Of a stretch of 44,635 nucleotides of DNA, positions 9,682-18,281 are shown one piece after another (the first letter of the stretch is position 1; every line of letters starts with the position of its first letter). Made by a program: the position numbers and the translations under genes. The stretch covers positions 1 to 44,635 of the forward strand of contig JANQLZ010000080.1 in assembly GCA_028280325.1 (NCBI GenBank), written 5' to 3'. The notes under the pieces are model-generated. The model ran no database searches. It was not told the DNA's origin and saw nothing but the letters and a program-made list of their open reading frames with translations. The DNA is from Bacillota bacterium. Lineage in GTDB: Bacteria; Bacillota; UBA994; PWPR01.

Positions 9682-11016
9682 TTATTCAATATTTTTTTGC
9701 TCTTCTTCATTGTTCCCTTGCTCTGTCTCCTTTACAACCGCTTTTTCAGCAATTAATTCAATTGCACGATCTTTTTTCCACCCCATTTGCAGTTGCTCAA
9801 AAGAATCAGGCTGAGCTTTAAACATTTTTTTAATGGCTTCTGCTTCCTGATTATAGGCTTCAGCCATCTGAGCAATGCGTTGCTCAAACTGTTCTTCGTC
9901 AAGTTCAATGTTTTCAGTCTTGACAATTTTTTCTAAAACTAAATCTGTTTTGACTCTTCTCACAGCTTCAGTGCTCATTTCCTGACGATACTCTTCCATT
10001 GTTTTTCCAATCATACTCATGTATTGTTCTACAGTAATTCCATAATTTCTCAGGCCTCTGCTGCTCTCGTCAATTAAAACATCGATTTCAGCTTCGATCA
10101 TCACATCTGGAATATCTACCTCAGCCGCAGTAACGACTTTTTCCAGCAGTTCACGGCGGAACTTGGCTTCAGCCTGCTCTTTAGAATTTTTTTCCAATTT
10201 TTGCTCGACATCCTGACGTAATTCTTCAACGGTTTCAAATTCACTGACTTCCAAGACAAAATCGTTGTCCAACTCTGGAATAACTTTTCTTTTGACCTCA
10301 TGAACCCTGACATTAAAGATTGCTGCCTTACCCGCTAAATCCTCACTCTGGTAGTTTTCCGGGAAGGTCACTTCCACCTTGACATCCTCTTCAGCAGCAG
10401 CTCCAATTAACTGGTCTTCAAAGCCAGGTATAAAAGATTTGGAGCCCAGTTCCAATAAATAGTTTTCAGAAGATCCACCGGCAAAAGGCTCATCATCGAT
10501 CAATCCTTCATAGTCAATGACAACACTGTCGCCTTCGCTGGCAGGCTCACTCACTGTCTCCAGACGCGAATGGTTCTCTTGCATCTTTTTCAGTTCAGCA
10601 TCCACTTTTTCAGGGGTTATGACAACCAGCTCTCTCGTAGCTTCCACTTCAAGATACTGACCTAAAACAGTTTCAGGTTTAACAACTACTTTGGCGGTAT
10701 AAGTAAAAGGTTGTTTGGGCTCAATGTTTACTTCAGTTACCTCTGGCTGGTCGACCGGCTCTATTCCGCTCTCTTTGACAGCCTCCGGATATGTTTCATT
10801 GAGCAAGAAATCTATTGCGTCATCATAGAATATTTCAACTCCAAAGCGTGACTCAATTAAACGACGGGGAGCTTTCCCTTTGCGAAAACCCGGTAATGTA
10901 ATATCCCGAGCCACCTTTTTATAAGCTTTTTGTATCGCCTTTTCTACACGATCGGCTGAAACTTCAACCTTTAATTCAATGACATTTGTTTCAACCTTAG
11001 TACTTATAACGTTCAT
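9682..11016 (-). CDS. tig: Trigger factor, ribosome-associated chaperone and prolyl isomerase
   Basis: First chaperone to meet nascent chains at the ribosome exit. The 444-residue protein has the ribosome-binding domain with the signature GFRKGKAP at 43-50, an FKBP-type PPIase domain (about 160-245, with [10 protein letters not shown]) and a long helical C-terminal chaperone domain ending in a Glu/Asn-rich tail. The ATG at 11016 follows CTGGAGGGCAAAAA; the upstream in-frame extension is not used. It opens the tig-clpP-clpX operon. A promoter with -35 TTGGCA, a 17-base spacer and -10 TATAAT lies at 11091-11119. Confidence 0.97.
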   Translation of the reverse strand: MNVISTKVETNVIELKVEVSADRVEKAIQKAYKKVARDITLPGFRKGKAPRRLIESRFGVEIFYDDAIDFLLNETYPEAVKESGIEPVDQPEVTEVNIEPKQPFTYTAKVVVKPETVLGQYLEVEATRELVVITPEKVDAELKKMQENHSRLETVSEPASEGDSVVIDYEGLIDDEPFAGGSSENYLLELGSKSFIPGFEDQLIGAAAEEDVKVEVTFPENYQSEDLAGKAAIFNVRVHEVKRKVIPELDNDFVLEVSEFETVEELRQDVEQKLEKNSKEQAEAKFRRELLEKVVTAAEVDIPDVMIEAEIDVLIDESSRGLRNYGITVEQYMSMIGKTMEEYRQEMSTEAVRRVKTDLVLEKIVKTENIELDEEQFEQRIAQMAEAYNQEAEAIKKMFKAQPDSFEQLQMGWKKDRAIELIAEKAVVKETEQGNNEEEQKNIE

Positions 11017-11090
11017 TTTTTGCCCTCCAGATGTATTCCTGCTGCTGATATACAGCAAAAATCTACTATTTTATTAATACAAGCAAATGT

Positions 11091-11119
11091 ATTATACATG
11101 ATAAAAAGGCACCTGCCAA
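11091..11119 (-). promoter_or_regulatory. Sigma-A promoter for tig-clpP-clpX
   Basis: On the minus strand TTGGCA (11119-11114), a 17-base spacer and TATAAT (11096-11091) give a near-consensus vegetative promoter about 75 bases before the tig start. Its -35 box lies inside the loop of the tRNA-cluster terminator. Confidence 0.75.
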
Positions 11120-11133
11120 CAAACCGGTACCTT
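11103..11133 (-). terminator. Terminator of the tRNA cluster
   Basis: On the minus strand AAGGTACC pairs with GGTGCCTT (one T-G pair), followed by TTTTT. It closes the four-tRNA transcript just after tRNA-Gly. Confidence 0.75.
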
Positions 11134-11137
11134 AAAA

Positions 11138-11212
11138 TGGAGCGGAAGACGAGATTCGAACTCGCGACCCTCGCCTTGGCAAGGCGATGCTCTACCACTG
11201 AGCTACTTCCGC
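11138..11212 (-). tRNA. tRNA-Gly (anticodon GCC)
   Basis: A full cloverleaf: acceptor GCGGAAG/CTTCCGC, D arm AGCTCAGTGGTAGAGC, anticodon loop TTGCCAA, and T-loop GTTCGAATC. The discriminator T and the 3' CCA are encoded. Confidence 0.97.
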
Positions 11213-11216
11213 AGAT

Positions 11217-11293
11217 TGGCTGGGGCTATAGGATTTGAACCTATGCATCCCGGAGTCAAAGTCCGGTGCCTTAACCAGCTTGGCCAAGCCCCA
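11217..11293 (-). tRNA. tRNA-Gln (anticodon UUG)
   Basis: Acceptor TGGGGCT/AGCCCCA, anticodon stem-loop CGGACTTTGACTCCG with TTG, T-loop GTTCAAATC, discriminator G and encoded CCA. Confidence 0.96.
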
Positions 11294-11304
11294 ACAACGA
11301 AATA

Positions 11305-11382
11305 TGGGGTGAGTGATGGGAATTGAACCCACGACCTCTAGGGCCACAACCTAGCGCTCTAACCGACTGAGCTACACCCACC
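11305..11382 (-). tRNA. tRNA-His (anticodon GUG)
   Basis: Anticodon loop TTGTGGC gives GTG. The acceptor GTGGGTG pairs with CACTCAC. An extra 5' G opposite discriminator C73 supplies the G-1 identity element, so I include position 11382. CCA is encoded. Confidence 0.96.
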
Positions 11383-11401
11383 ATGTTGTGTTTTATTGGA
11401 T

Positions 11402-11478
<77 letters not shown>

Positions 11479-11494
11479 CTGCCCAACAAAAGGC

Positions 11495-11524
11495 ATAATA
11501 CCACAAAACACGGTGTTACGTCAA
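11495..11524 (-). promoter_or_regulatory. Promoter of the tRNA cluster
   Basis: On the minus strand TTGACG (11524-11519), an 18-base spacer and TATTAT (11500-11495) lie just before tRNA-Arg. The -35 box overlaps the rdgB stop codon. Confidence 0.65.
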
Positions 11525-12126
11525 GCATTTTGCCCCCAAATTGACTCCAAAATTCTACGGAGCTTTTGGATAGCTATGGCCCGGTGACTGATGCGGTTTT
11601 TCTGTTCATCGTCCATCTGGGCATAAGTTTTATTTATCTCCGGAACAAAAAACAGTGGGTCATAACCAAATCCCCTGTCCCCTGTCTGTTCCCGGGTGAT
11701 TATCCCATGACATTTACCTTCAACTGTATGAAGCTGTCCATCAGGCAGGGCTAAGGCAATTGCTGAAGTGAACTGAGCAGTTCTTTTCTCTGCAGGAACC
11801 CCATCCAGCAAATTAATTAACTTGATATTATTCTCTGCATCAGTGGCATTATCTCCCGCAAACCTCGCGGAATGCACCCCAGGTTTTCCGTCTAAAAAAT
11901 CTACTGCTAATCCTGAATCATCCGCTAATGCCGGTAATCCAGTGTGCTTCAAATAGGCCAGAGCCTTTTTCTCGGCATTTCCCACAAAGGTATGCGCATC
12001 TTCAACAACTTCAATAGGTTCAGTTAAATCATAGGCTGATATAGGCTGGATCGGAAAAGGTGCCAATAGAGTCATAAACTCCTTGATTTTTCCCTTGTTT
12101 CTGGTTGCTAAAATTACTTTATTCAT
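11521..12126 (-). CDS. rdgB: XTP/dITP diphosphatase (RdgB/HAM1 family)
   Basis: House-cleaning enzyme that hydrolyses non-canonical purine triphosphates (XTP, dITP, ITP) to monophosphates so they do not enter DNA or RNA. The 201-residue protein shows the family signatures: ATRNKGKIKEF at residues 6-16, EDAHTFVGNAEKKA, DDSGLAVDFLDGKPGVHSAR near 68-87 with its catalytic Asp, and GDRGFGYDPLFF. Length is normal. It lies 10 bases after rph and is probably cotranscribed with it, a common pairing in Firmicutes. Confidence 0.95.
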   Translation of the reverse strand: MNKVILATRNKGKIKEFMTLLAPFPIQPISAYDLTEPIEVVEDAHTFVGNAEKKALAYLKHTGLPALADDSGLAVDFLDGKPGVHSARFAGDNATDAENNIKLINLLDGVPAEKRTAQFTSAIALALPDGQLHTVEGKCHGIITREQTGDRGFGYDPLFFVPEINKTYAQMDDEQKNRISHRAIAIQKLRRILESIWGQNA

Positions 12127-12136
12127 CTTTCACCTA

Positions 12137-12841
12137 TTATGTTAATACTTTCTGTTGGTACTCAAACAATCTGTCGATCCCCTTTTGTGCCAATTGAAGC
12201 ATCTCCTGCAATTGAGCATGAGAGAATACTGCTTCTTCGCCGGTCCCCTGTATTTCTATAAATTTGCCATTATCCATCATCACTACATTCATATCTACAT
12301 CTGCTTTGACATCCTCTTTATAACACAGGTCTAAACAGGCCTGGCCATTGACAATCCCGACGCTTACAGCTGCACATTTCCCCTGGAGAGGGCTTTTTTT
12401 GAGCAGTCCTTGTTTAAGTAATGAGTTCACCGCTAAAGACAAGGCCAGAAATCCACCGGTTATGGAGGCAGTTCTGGTGCCCCCGTCAGCCTGGATCACA
12501 TCACAGTCAACAGTAATAGTGCGCTCACCCAGCTTCTGCAAATCTATTGTGGCTCGCAAAGATCTGCCAATTAAGCGCTGAATTTCCTGAGTGCGTCCGC
12601 TTATTTTAAACCGCTCTCGCTTATTTCTGGATTGAGTCGAGGCAGGCAGCATCGAATATTCTGCAGTCACCCATCCCTTGCCTGTTCCAAACAGAAAAGG
12701 CGGTACTGATTCTGAGACAGTAGCTGCACACAACACTCGGGTATTTCCAGTCCCGATTAAGACACTGGGCACAGTATTGAGAAAATCAGTATTCATGGTT
12801 ATCACTCGAAGTTGATCCCGTTCTCGACCATCTGGACGCAA
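12137..12841 (-). CDS. rph: Ribonuclease PH
   Basis: Phosphorolytic 3'-5' exoribonuclease that trims tRNA 3' ends. The 234-residue protein starts with RPDGRERDQLR, the RNase PH opening motif, and has GKGWVTAEYSMLP, the phosphate-binding GRTQEIQRLIGRSLR, DCDVIQADGGTRTA and DLCYKEDVKADVDMN. The start is a TTG at 12841; homology fixes it because the RxDGR motif follows at once and no upstream ATG exists. The ribosome site is weak (GTGAG). rph precedes rdgB by 10 bases. Confidence 0.95.
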   Translation of the reverse strand: MRPDGRERDQLRVITMNTDFLNTVPSVLIGTGNTRVLCAATVSESVPPFLFGTGKGWVTAEYSMLPASTQSRNKRERFKISGRTQEIQRLIGRSLRATIDLQKLGERTITVDCDVIQADGGTRTASITGGFLALSLAVNSLLKQGLLKKSPLQGKCAAVSVGIVNGQACLDLCYKEDVKADVDMNVVMMDNGKFIEIQGTGEEAVFSHAQLQEMLQLAQKGIDRLFEYQQKVLT

Positions 12842-12890
12842 TTAACTCACTCATTTCTAAAATATTTAAACCCATTCTACATTTGCAGGT

Positions 12891-12917
12891 AAAAAAAGGC
12901 AAGTCACAAGACTGCCT
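12891..12917 (-). terminator. Terminator after the GerMN lipoprotein gene
   Basis: On the minus strand AGGCAGTC pairs with GACTTGCCT (one bulged base), followed by seven Ts. It separates the GerMN gene from rph. Confidence 0.8.
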
Positions 12918-13021
12918 AATTGTATGCTATTTGATTTAGATTGTCAGAAACCCTATACCTAAAGTATACACGGCACTGATATTATAAACAGATTGAAATA
13001 AAATTGCAAGGTGCATGTCAA

Positions 13022-13612
13022 TTATTCTTTTCTTTGTAAAGGCTGACTGATGTTTGTTCCATGGGGCAAGCTCTCAATTACTTCGCCTTCAACCATGAAC
13101 TGGACCCGCTCTATGGTAGCAAACTCAGTGAGAGTGTATACAATGGCATCAACCGCAACCCGCTCATGATCGGCGTCGCTGCAATTCAACAGCTCTTCTG
13201 AAAAATCTATTTTGCACAAGCCATCTTCTTTCACTGTTGCTCCCAGAACACGTGTGCTGGACGGTAAAGGCAATTTTAAGGCAGTTCCTGAAATAAGATG
13301 GTTATTAGCAATATCGTCTACCAAATGACTTACTGCAGATTTGGCAATTCCTACTACTCGAGGAATCTCCGTGGGAAGATGGACTACCCCCTCAAATGAG
13401 CTATCAGCTAAATACAATACTGTAGGCCGCATTTCTATCCCCACACTACTGGTATCACCTGGGGTAGCTGGTGTTTCATCCTGGGCACTGGGCTGATAAT
13501 CTGGCACATCATCCACTGGGGCCTCCGCCTCTTTCTGCCAAGGAAGCGTATATTGGCACCCGCTTAAAATTATAAACATCATTAAAACTAACAGTAGTAC
13601 TTTCCTTGTCAA
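13022..13612 (-). CDS. GerMN-domain lipoprotein
   Basis: A 196-residue exported lipoprotein. The start is a TTG at 13612 preceded by AAAGGAGGGG at good spacing; it yields a short signal peptide with lipobox LSGC and lipidated Cys at residue 19. A Pro/Asp-rich linker (about 30-55) leads to one GerMN domain covering roughly residues 80-190 (VHLPTEIPRVVG, LPSSTRVLG, LCKIDFSEEL, VDAIVYTLTEFATIERVQF). GerMN domains occur in spore germination protein GerM and in other sporulation or cell-wall proteins. With an amidase two genes upstream, a role in spore or peptidoglycan remodelling is likely, though the substrate is unknown. Confidence 0.85.
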   Translation of the reverse strand: MTRKVLLLVLMMFIILSGCQYTLPWQKEAEAPVDDVPDYQPSAQDETPATPGDTSSVGIEMRPTVLYLADSSFEGVVHLPTEIPRVVGIAKSAVSHLVDDIANNHLISGTALKLPLPSSTRVLGATVKEDGLCKIDFSEELLNCSDADHERVAVDAIVYTLTEFATIERVQFMVEGEVIESLPHGTNISQPLQRKE

Positions 13613-13721
13613 GATTAATCCCCTCCTTTCCAATAGGCCTATTGTTAATGTATACGCCGAATTTCTTTTAAAATTACATTCCAGGAAAAGAGGTTTATCA
13701 ATTGAAAATAATTCAGTACAG

Positions 13722-13748
13722 CAAAAAAGCTGTTGGCATTGGCCAACA
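13722..13748 (-). terminator. Terminator after the MarR-type regulator
   Basis: On the minus strand TGTTGGC/GCCAACA forms a 7-bp stem with a 4-base loop, then GC and six Ts. Confidence 0.75.
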
Positions 13749-13857
13749 ACTAATTTTAAATAATATGAGAACGGTAAATTCAAGGTCTGCAAATGTAACT
13801 ATTTGATCATTTAACTAAAAATCAGCTGTCTGTGAAATAACAGTACCATTAACTTGC

Positions 13858-14313
13858 TTACTTAACTGCATCTTTCATTAACTCGTATAATAATGACATA
13901 GATTTGATCATCGCCTGGCAGTCGTCCAGTTTAACCTGTTTTAGAACTCCCTCCAGATAATTGATCCGGGCTGTCATTACCTCATCAACCATTTGATTGC
14001 CTTTCTCCAGAACTCTAACCCTGATCACCCGGCGATCTTTGGTATCTCTAACCCGTGAGACTAACCCATTTCTCTCCATTCTATCGACCAAGTCGGTAGC
14101 CGTACTGCAGGCCAAATACATCTTCTCCCCCAACTCGCCAATCGTCATTTCCCCATTTTTTCTCAGTACTAAAAGGGCATTAAATTGGGGGGGAGTAATC
14201 TTAAAATCTGTTAGAATATCTCTGCCTCGCCTTTTTATTATTGAGCTTATTCTGCGCAATAACCTCTCTAACTCCTCAACATGTAAATGATCAATTGAAT
14301 AATTACTGTCCAA
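13858..14313 (-). CDS. MarR family transcriptional regulator
   Basis: A 151-residue winged-helix dimeric regulator. The MarR fold is clear: helix 1 (HVEELERLLRRISSIIKRRG), the recognition region (MTIGELGEKMYLACSTATDLVDRMERNGLVSR) and the wing DTKDRRVIRVRVLEKG. The best start is a TTG at 14313, eight bases after GCGGAGG; an in-frame ATG at 14379 would add an uncharacteristic N-terminus. It is 70 bases downstream of the amidase and on the same strand. The ligand and targets cannot be read from sequence; redox or drug sensing is common in the family. Confidence 0.9.
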   Translation of the reverse strand: MDSNYSIDHLHVEELERLLRRISSIIKRRGRDILTDFKITPPQFNALLVLRKNGEMTIGELGEKMYLACSTATDLVDRMERNGLVSRVRDTKDRRVIRVRVLEKGNQMVDEVMTARINYLEGVLKQVKLDDCQAMIKSMSLLYELMKDAVK

Positions 14314-14383
14314 ACTAAAAACCTCCGCATAACTGTCTTCTCTAACTTTAACAAAGCACAGTTTTGCAGTCAAGAACAACTAC

Positions 14384-16735
14384 CTATTTATACATAAAAA
14401 ACCTTTCAATTGCCGCTACAATGTTTTCTGCGATCTTCTGCTGCCCTGATTCACTAGCCAAAAACTGGCGCTCAGCGGCATTGGATAGAAATCCCATCTC
14501 AATCAGGGCCGAAGGCATGTTAAAGTTTCTGGTGACAAAAATCCAGTTCCAGGGTTTAATTCCTCTACTACGGAATCCTGTAGCGGTCACTATTCCATCC
14601 TGCAGACTGCGTGCCAGTCTTTCGTTCTCCGCTTTGGAATAGTAGATTGTTTCCACACCAGAGCCGCCGGTATCACTGGAATTTGCATGGATACTGATCG
14701 CAATATCAGCATTCATACTATTGACAAACTCAACCCTTTCGCTGAGCGTTACTCTTTGATCATTATCCCTGGTCATAACTACTGTTACGCCCTTATCTGC
14801 CAGCAGCTTCTGAACCTTGAGAGCTACACTCAGATTGACGTCTTTCTCATGTACACCAGCTCGAGAAGCACCGCTGTCAAGTCCACCATGACCGGGGTCC
14901 AGGGCAATTACCTTGCCGTTGAGAGAAGAGCTTAGCAACACAAGCTGAACATTCTTGCTATAGCCGGTTGAGTTAATTTTGTAGCTGCCCAAGTTATCTA
15001 AAGAGACCACTAATTGGGCACTGTCGCCTCTATTTTTCAGTTCCAGTGATTTGGCAATTGTCCCCGTTAACTGTTTTACCTCTTCCTCAGTTGATTGGCT
15101 GTACGGAAAATCCAGTAACAGGTTCTCCTCTAAAAAGTTCTGATAAACTGTATATTTAACTGGCAAATCAAAGGCCAGGTCAACAGTGACCCGTCCCTCG
15201 GTCTCAGACACTGACATCCCCGTCAGGGCAGAGCCAAATTCTATGTTTAAACCTTTATCATTTTTCACTGTCTGATAGCTGATTGGTTCGGTTAGTACTA
15301 TCTTAACCTCAACATTGCTTCCTGAGGCCTTCTTGGTAGCGCTTTCTACCATGGAAGGGGCTTCACTCAGATTAACTGAGTTGAGGCTGGTATTGGCCAG
15401 GGTCACAACAATTTCCTGAGCCACATTTTCAACCTGTGATTCACCCTCAAGCAGTCTCTCATTGATAGCTACCAGCCACTCAGCAATGTAGCCCTCTTTG
15501 CCGGTATCTGTAATCACTTTAACCCAATCTGCTTTTCGTTCAGTGACACTGATTTTCTCGCCCCGCAAGACTGTGTCGACTACATCATAACTTGTGCCAG
15601 GCCCGCTTCTGACATTGACATTATCTCTTTTCATCTCCAAGTCAAGGGTTAACAGCCAATCTGCAACCCATAGTTTTTGTCCCTTGTAAATTACATGGTA
15701 CCAGCCATAGGTTTGTCCGACCAGCTGCAGCTTTGTACCCCCGTCAACAGTTGCTACAATCGTTTCATTGTCAGCAGTACTGGGTTCGGTCCTCAGATTT
15801 ACTCTGGCCGAACTTATTCTTCCATATATCTCCTGATTTTCTTCCTCAACCAGGCCTTTAACCGTATAGTCAGTTAGATTGTCAGCCAGTATTTGCAGCG
15901 TACCTCTGGCTACTACCGGCGGACGCGGGTCAACAGGTGGGTCTGTAGGGTCGTCAGGGTCAGCAGGTTCCAGGCCTCCCCCCTGCTCTTTGGACATGAA
16001 AATAGCCACATACCCCCCGGTTTTTTCTTCGACTTTGGGGAATGAATTTGCTTCAGTACAGTCCAGAACAATGCGTGATGTCAAAGGCTGAAAGCTCAAT
16101 TGGCTGGCTCGAGCCTGGGTAAAAAGATCGCTATCCACTGGCAGGTTATCTACTTCAGACATAAAACGGGTGCCGGCAAAATCGACGACGAAACGCTTGG
16201 GGTTGGCTAAGCTCATGGTCGTGTAGGAGTACTCACCCTCTACTTTTACCAGAATTGCCTGTTCATCTCCGACTCTGGCTTGAATAATCTCCGTTATTTT
16301 GGCACTGGGAGAAATAATATCAATCCGCTTTTCAGCACCGTTCCATTGCACCTGATAACCTAATACCTCACTGACGAATCTCAATGGTACATAGGTTCTG
16401 CTGTCTATAATGGTAGGAGCAACCGTTAAATTAATAGTTTGGCTATTTCTTTTAACCTCTTTTTTATCAATTGTTAAGACGATAACATCTGGCCCATTGG
16501 TAATAGTAACTGTTTTATTCTGACCATCCCAGGTAACCTGAGAACCGAGCTGTTCAGTAATAATTCTAACCGGGGCAACTGTGCTGTTATTGATTAAAAT
16601 TGGCTGATAACTGCCACTGAGCTTTTCTCCATCTATGTATAGGCTTATTGCTTTTTCGGCAACCCCGATGTTAAATACATTTACTATTAAAAATACCATA
16701 ATAATAATCGCCCACGATTTTTTTGTATGCTTCAT
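14384..16735 (-). CDS. Multidomain N-acetylmuramoyl-L-alanine amidase
   Basis: Secreted, zinc-dependent cell-wall hydrolase of 783 residues. Order: signal peptide (1-27), a copper-amine-oxidase-N-type stalk domain (about 28-142, two repeats ending in APVRIITEQLG and VPLRFVSEVLG), an AMIN domain (about 145-250), a Pro/Asp linker (255-275), two bacterial SH3 domains (about 300-425, NLRTEPS and VRSGPGTSYDVVDTV), a second AMIN-like region (about 440-600) and a C-terminal Amidase_3 domain (607-783). Predicted zinc ligands are His616 (DPGHGG), Glu630 (HEKD) and His683 (SIHAN), with catalytic Glu746 (IEMGF), so it should be active. It cuts the lactyl-L-Ala bond of peptidoglycan. The ATG at 16735 follows GGTGGAGGATAAGAC. 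Similar AMIN/SH3 amidases act in cell separation or sporulation. Confidence 0.93.
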   Translation of the reverse strand: MKHTKKSWAIIIMVFLIVNVFNIGVAEKAISLYIDGEKLSGSYQPILINNSTVAPVRIITEQLGSQVTWDGQNKTVTITNGPDVIVLTIDKKEVKRNSQTINLTVAPTIIDSRTYVPLRFVSEVLGYQVQWNGAEKRIDIISPSAKITEIIQARVGDEQAILVKVEGEYSYTTMSLANPKRFVVDFAGTRFMSEVDNLPVDSDLFTQARASQLSFQPLTSRIVLDCTEANSFPKVEEKTGGYVAIFMSKEQGGGLEPADPDDPTDPPVDPRPPVVARGTLQILADNLTDYTVKGLVEEENQEIYGRISSARVNLRTEPSTADNETIVATVDGGTKLQLVGQTYGWYHVIYKGQKLWVADWLLTLDLEMKRDNVNVRSGPGTSYDVVDTVLRGEKISVTERKADWVKVITDTGKEGYIAEWLVAINERLLEGESQVENVAQEIVVTLANTSLNSVNLSEAPSMVESATKKASGSNVEVKIVLTEPISYQTVKNDKGLNIEFGSALTGMSVSETEGRVTVDLAFDLPVKYTVYQNFLEENLLLDFPYSQSTEEEVKQLTGTIAKSLELKNRGDSAQLVVSLDNLGSYKINSTGYSKNVQLVLLSSSLNGKVIALDPGHGGLDSGASRAGVHEKDVNLSVALKVQKLLADKGVTVVMTRDNDQRVTLSERVEFVNSMNADIAISIHANSSDTGGSGVETIYYSKAENERLARSLQDGIVTATGFRSRGIKPWNWIFVTRNFNMPSALIEMGFLSNAAERQFLASESGQQKIAENIVAAIERFFMYK

Positions 16736-16956
16736 GTCTTATCCTCCACCGTAATATATATATTAAAATAGTGATATAATTTTTTTCCTATATGCTTTAT
16801 TATACATAAATACAGTGGAAATGGGGGTATTTAATTAGAATTTAACAGTGTTCTTTTATTGGAAATTTTAAATTTAGAGTCTTTTTTGAGCTATTTTATA
16901 ATTTTTCATTATTAAGATATCTGATAGATTAGCGAGCATTAGCCTTTAAAAATAAC

Positions 16957-16978
16957 AGGAACCTCTGGCAAGGTTCCT
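16957..16978 (-). terminator. Terminator after the ferredoxin gene
   Basis: AGGAACCT/AGGTTCCT with a 6-base loop. Minus-strand readout ends TGTTATTTTT; the plus strand has a cleaner run of seven Ts, so it may work both ways. Confidence 0.75.
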
Positions 16979-16986
16979 TTTTTTAT

Positions 16987-17157
16987 TTATTCAGGTTTAA
17001 TTGCTTCAACTGGACATACACCAGCGCAAGCACCGCAATCAATGCATAAATCGGGATCGATATCGAATCTACTAGTTCCCTCAAAGATTGCATCAACTGG
17101 ACATTCTGGTACGCATGCACCACAAGAGATACAGTCGTCATTAATTTTGTGGGTCAT
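16987..17157 (-). CDS. Small 2[4Fe-4S] ferredoxin
   Basis: A 56-residue clostridial-type ferredoxin. Two cluster motifs are present: CISCGACVPECP (residues 9-20) and CIDCGACAGVCP (about 38-49), each a CxxCxxCxxxCP, so two [4Fe-4S] clusters. The ATG at 17157 follows GGAGGTTCTTCA. It is a soluble low-potential electron carrier, as expected in an anaerobe that depends on pyruvate:ferredoxin chemistry. It is monocistronic, flanked by its own terminator and by the SSB-like gene upstream. Confidence 0.97.
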   Translation of the reverse strand: MTHKINDDCISCGACVPECPVDAIFEGTSRFDIDPDLCIDCGACAGVCPVEAIKPE

Positions 17158-17222
17158 TGAAGAACCTCCTTTTATAAATCTACAGATAGTATACTTGGCA
17201 TTGTATCAACATGCAAGCATTT

Positions 17223-18002
17223 TTATTTATTCAGTCTTTCATCAACCAGTTCAAACCGCTGTGTTGAAAGCTCATAGGCCACATGCTGGCTGTAGATAGG
17301 CATATTTGAACTGTCGTACCCACTGATCTTTTCATAATTCCTGCTCTGCATCAAAGCTTCAACCTGAATTCTATCTCCAATGCGCAGCTTTTGTGCTTCC
17401 TCGGAAAGCTCATCCCAAAACAGCAACGGTAAATAGTCGGTTTTTGTCGGTGTAAACCCTTTTTGATTGACTGTTCCCCGGGGTCTGTTAACAGCAATTA
17501 ACACATCTACGATCTTTCTGCCGGAATGAGGAGTTTTCCGGACAAATACTGAGTGAGGATTATTAGGGTGGCCGCCTCGGCAGATGTAGCCATCAAGCAT
17601 CACCCTGTTAAGAGGTGTACACAGGCTGCTGTTTTCATGGATAACCATTTTCTTGACAAACAGGGACTGAGCCAGCCTTGTTCTACCATTCTCCAATTCA
17701 TTGTAGGACCTCCATGCCCCGTTATAGATTGACACGTAAGACCCTTTCTGCAGACTGTAGCCGGACATAACCTCACTTTTATGCCTCAGGTAATGACTGA
17801 CAATGACAGGCAAAGTATACTGAACTTTGCCTAGAGTGCGGATGAAGAATTTATAATATTTAATATCATAACACTCATGATTTTCGTTAACCTCACTAAC
17901 CAGTAGACCTGACAGTTCAGCCATATTATTATGGGTTAGGCTGCGGTTATACTTAATAATAATCGGTACATTAAACCCTCGTTCATAGATACTCTCTTTC
18001 AT
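17223..18002 (-). CDS. Tandem OB-fold single-stranded-DNA-binding-like protein
   Basis: A 259-residue protein beginning at ATG 18002 after AGGAGGAATTCG. The C-terminal half reads like the SSB OB fold: KIVDVLIAVNRPRG, then DYLPLLFWDELSEEAQKLRIGDRIQVEALMQ and SRNYEK. The N-terminal half (residues about 25-130) looks like a second, diverged OB domain (LSGLLVSEVNENHECYDIKYYKFFIRT). Such two-domain SSB relatives occur in Clostridia beside the canonical SSB. It lacks the acidic C-terminal tip of canonical SSB (the end is FELVDERLNK), so it may not recruit the usual SSB partners. Binding to single-stranded nucleic acid is inferred. Confidence 0.7.
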   Translation of the reverse strand: MKESIYERGFNVPIIIKYNRSLTHNNMAELSGLLVSEVNENHECYDIKYYKFFIRTLGKVQYTLPVIVSHYLRHKSEVMSGYSLQKGSYVSIYNGAWRSYNELENGRTRLAQSLFVKKMVIHENSSLCTPLNRVMLDGYICRGGHPNNPHSVFVRKTPHSGRKIVDVLIAVNRPRGTVNQKGFTPTKTDYLPLLFWDELSEEAQKLRIGDRIQVEALMQSRNYEKISGYDSSNMPIYSQHVAYELSTQRFELVDERLNK

Positions 18003-18190
18003 CGAATTCCTCCTCAACCATTTCACATACATTACAAGTTTTTTAAATGTATATTGAAACAATTGCAGAATTATCCCATAAAACAAGCCTGTTAATGTAT
18101 ATTACCCCGGTGTTTTAGATTGTTCCCACAGATGCCTTTCTAAGCAGAGTCGAGATATCCTGAGATATTTAAACAGATGATCGTCGTTTT

Positions 18191-18220
18191 TTGTAAAAGG
18201 CAGAATATACGGGGTATAAT
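18191..18220 (+). promoter_or_regulatory. Promoter for the flavodoxin-fold reductase
   Basis: TTGTAA, an 18-base spacer and TATAAT on the plus strand, 62 bases before the GTG start. Confidence 0.6.
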
Positions 18221-18281
18221 AAGGCAGTGCCACCAAGCAAACTAAACTGCCTGACACCAGAAACTCAGGGAGGTTAATAAT

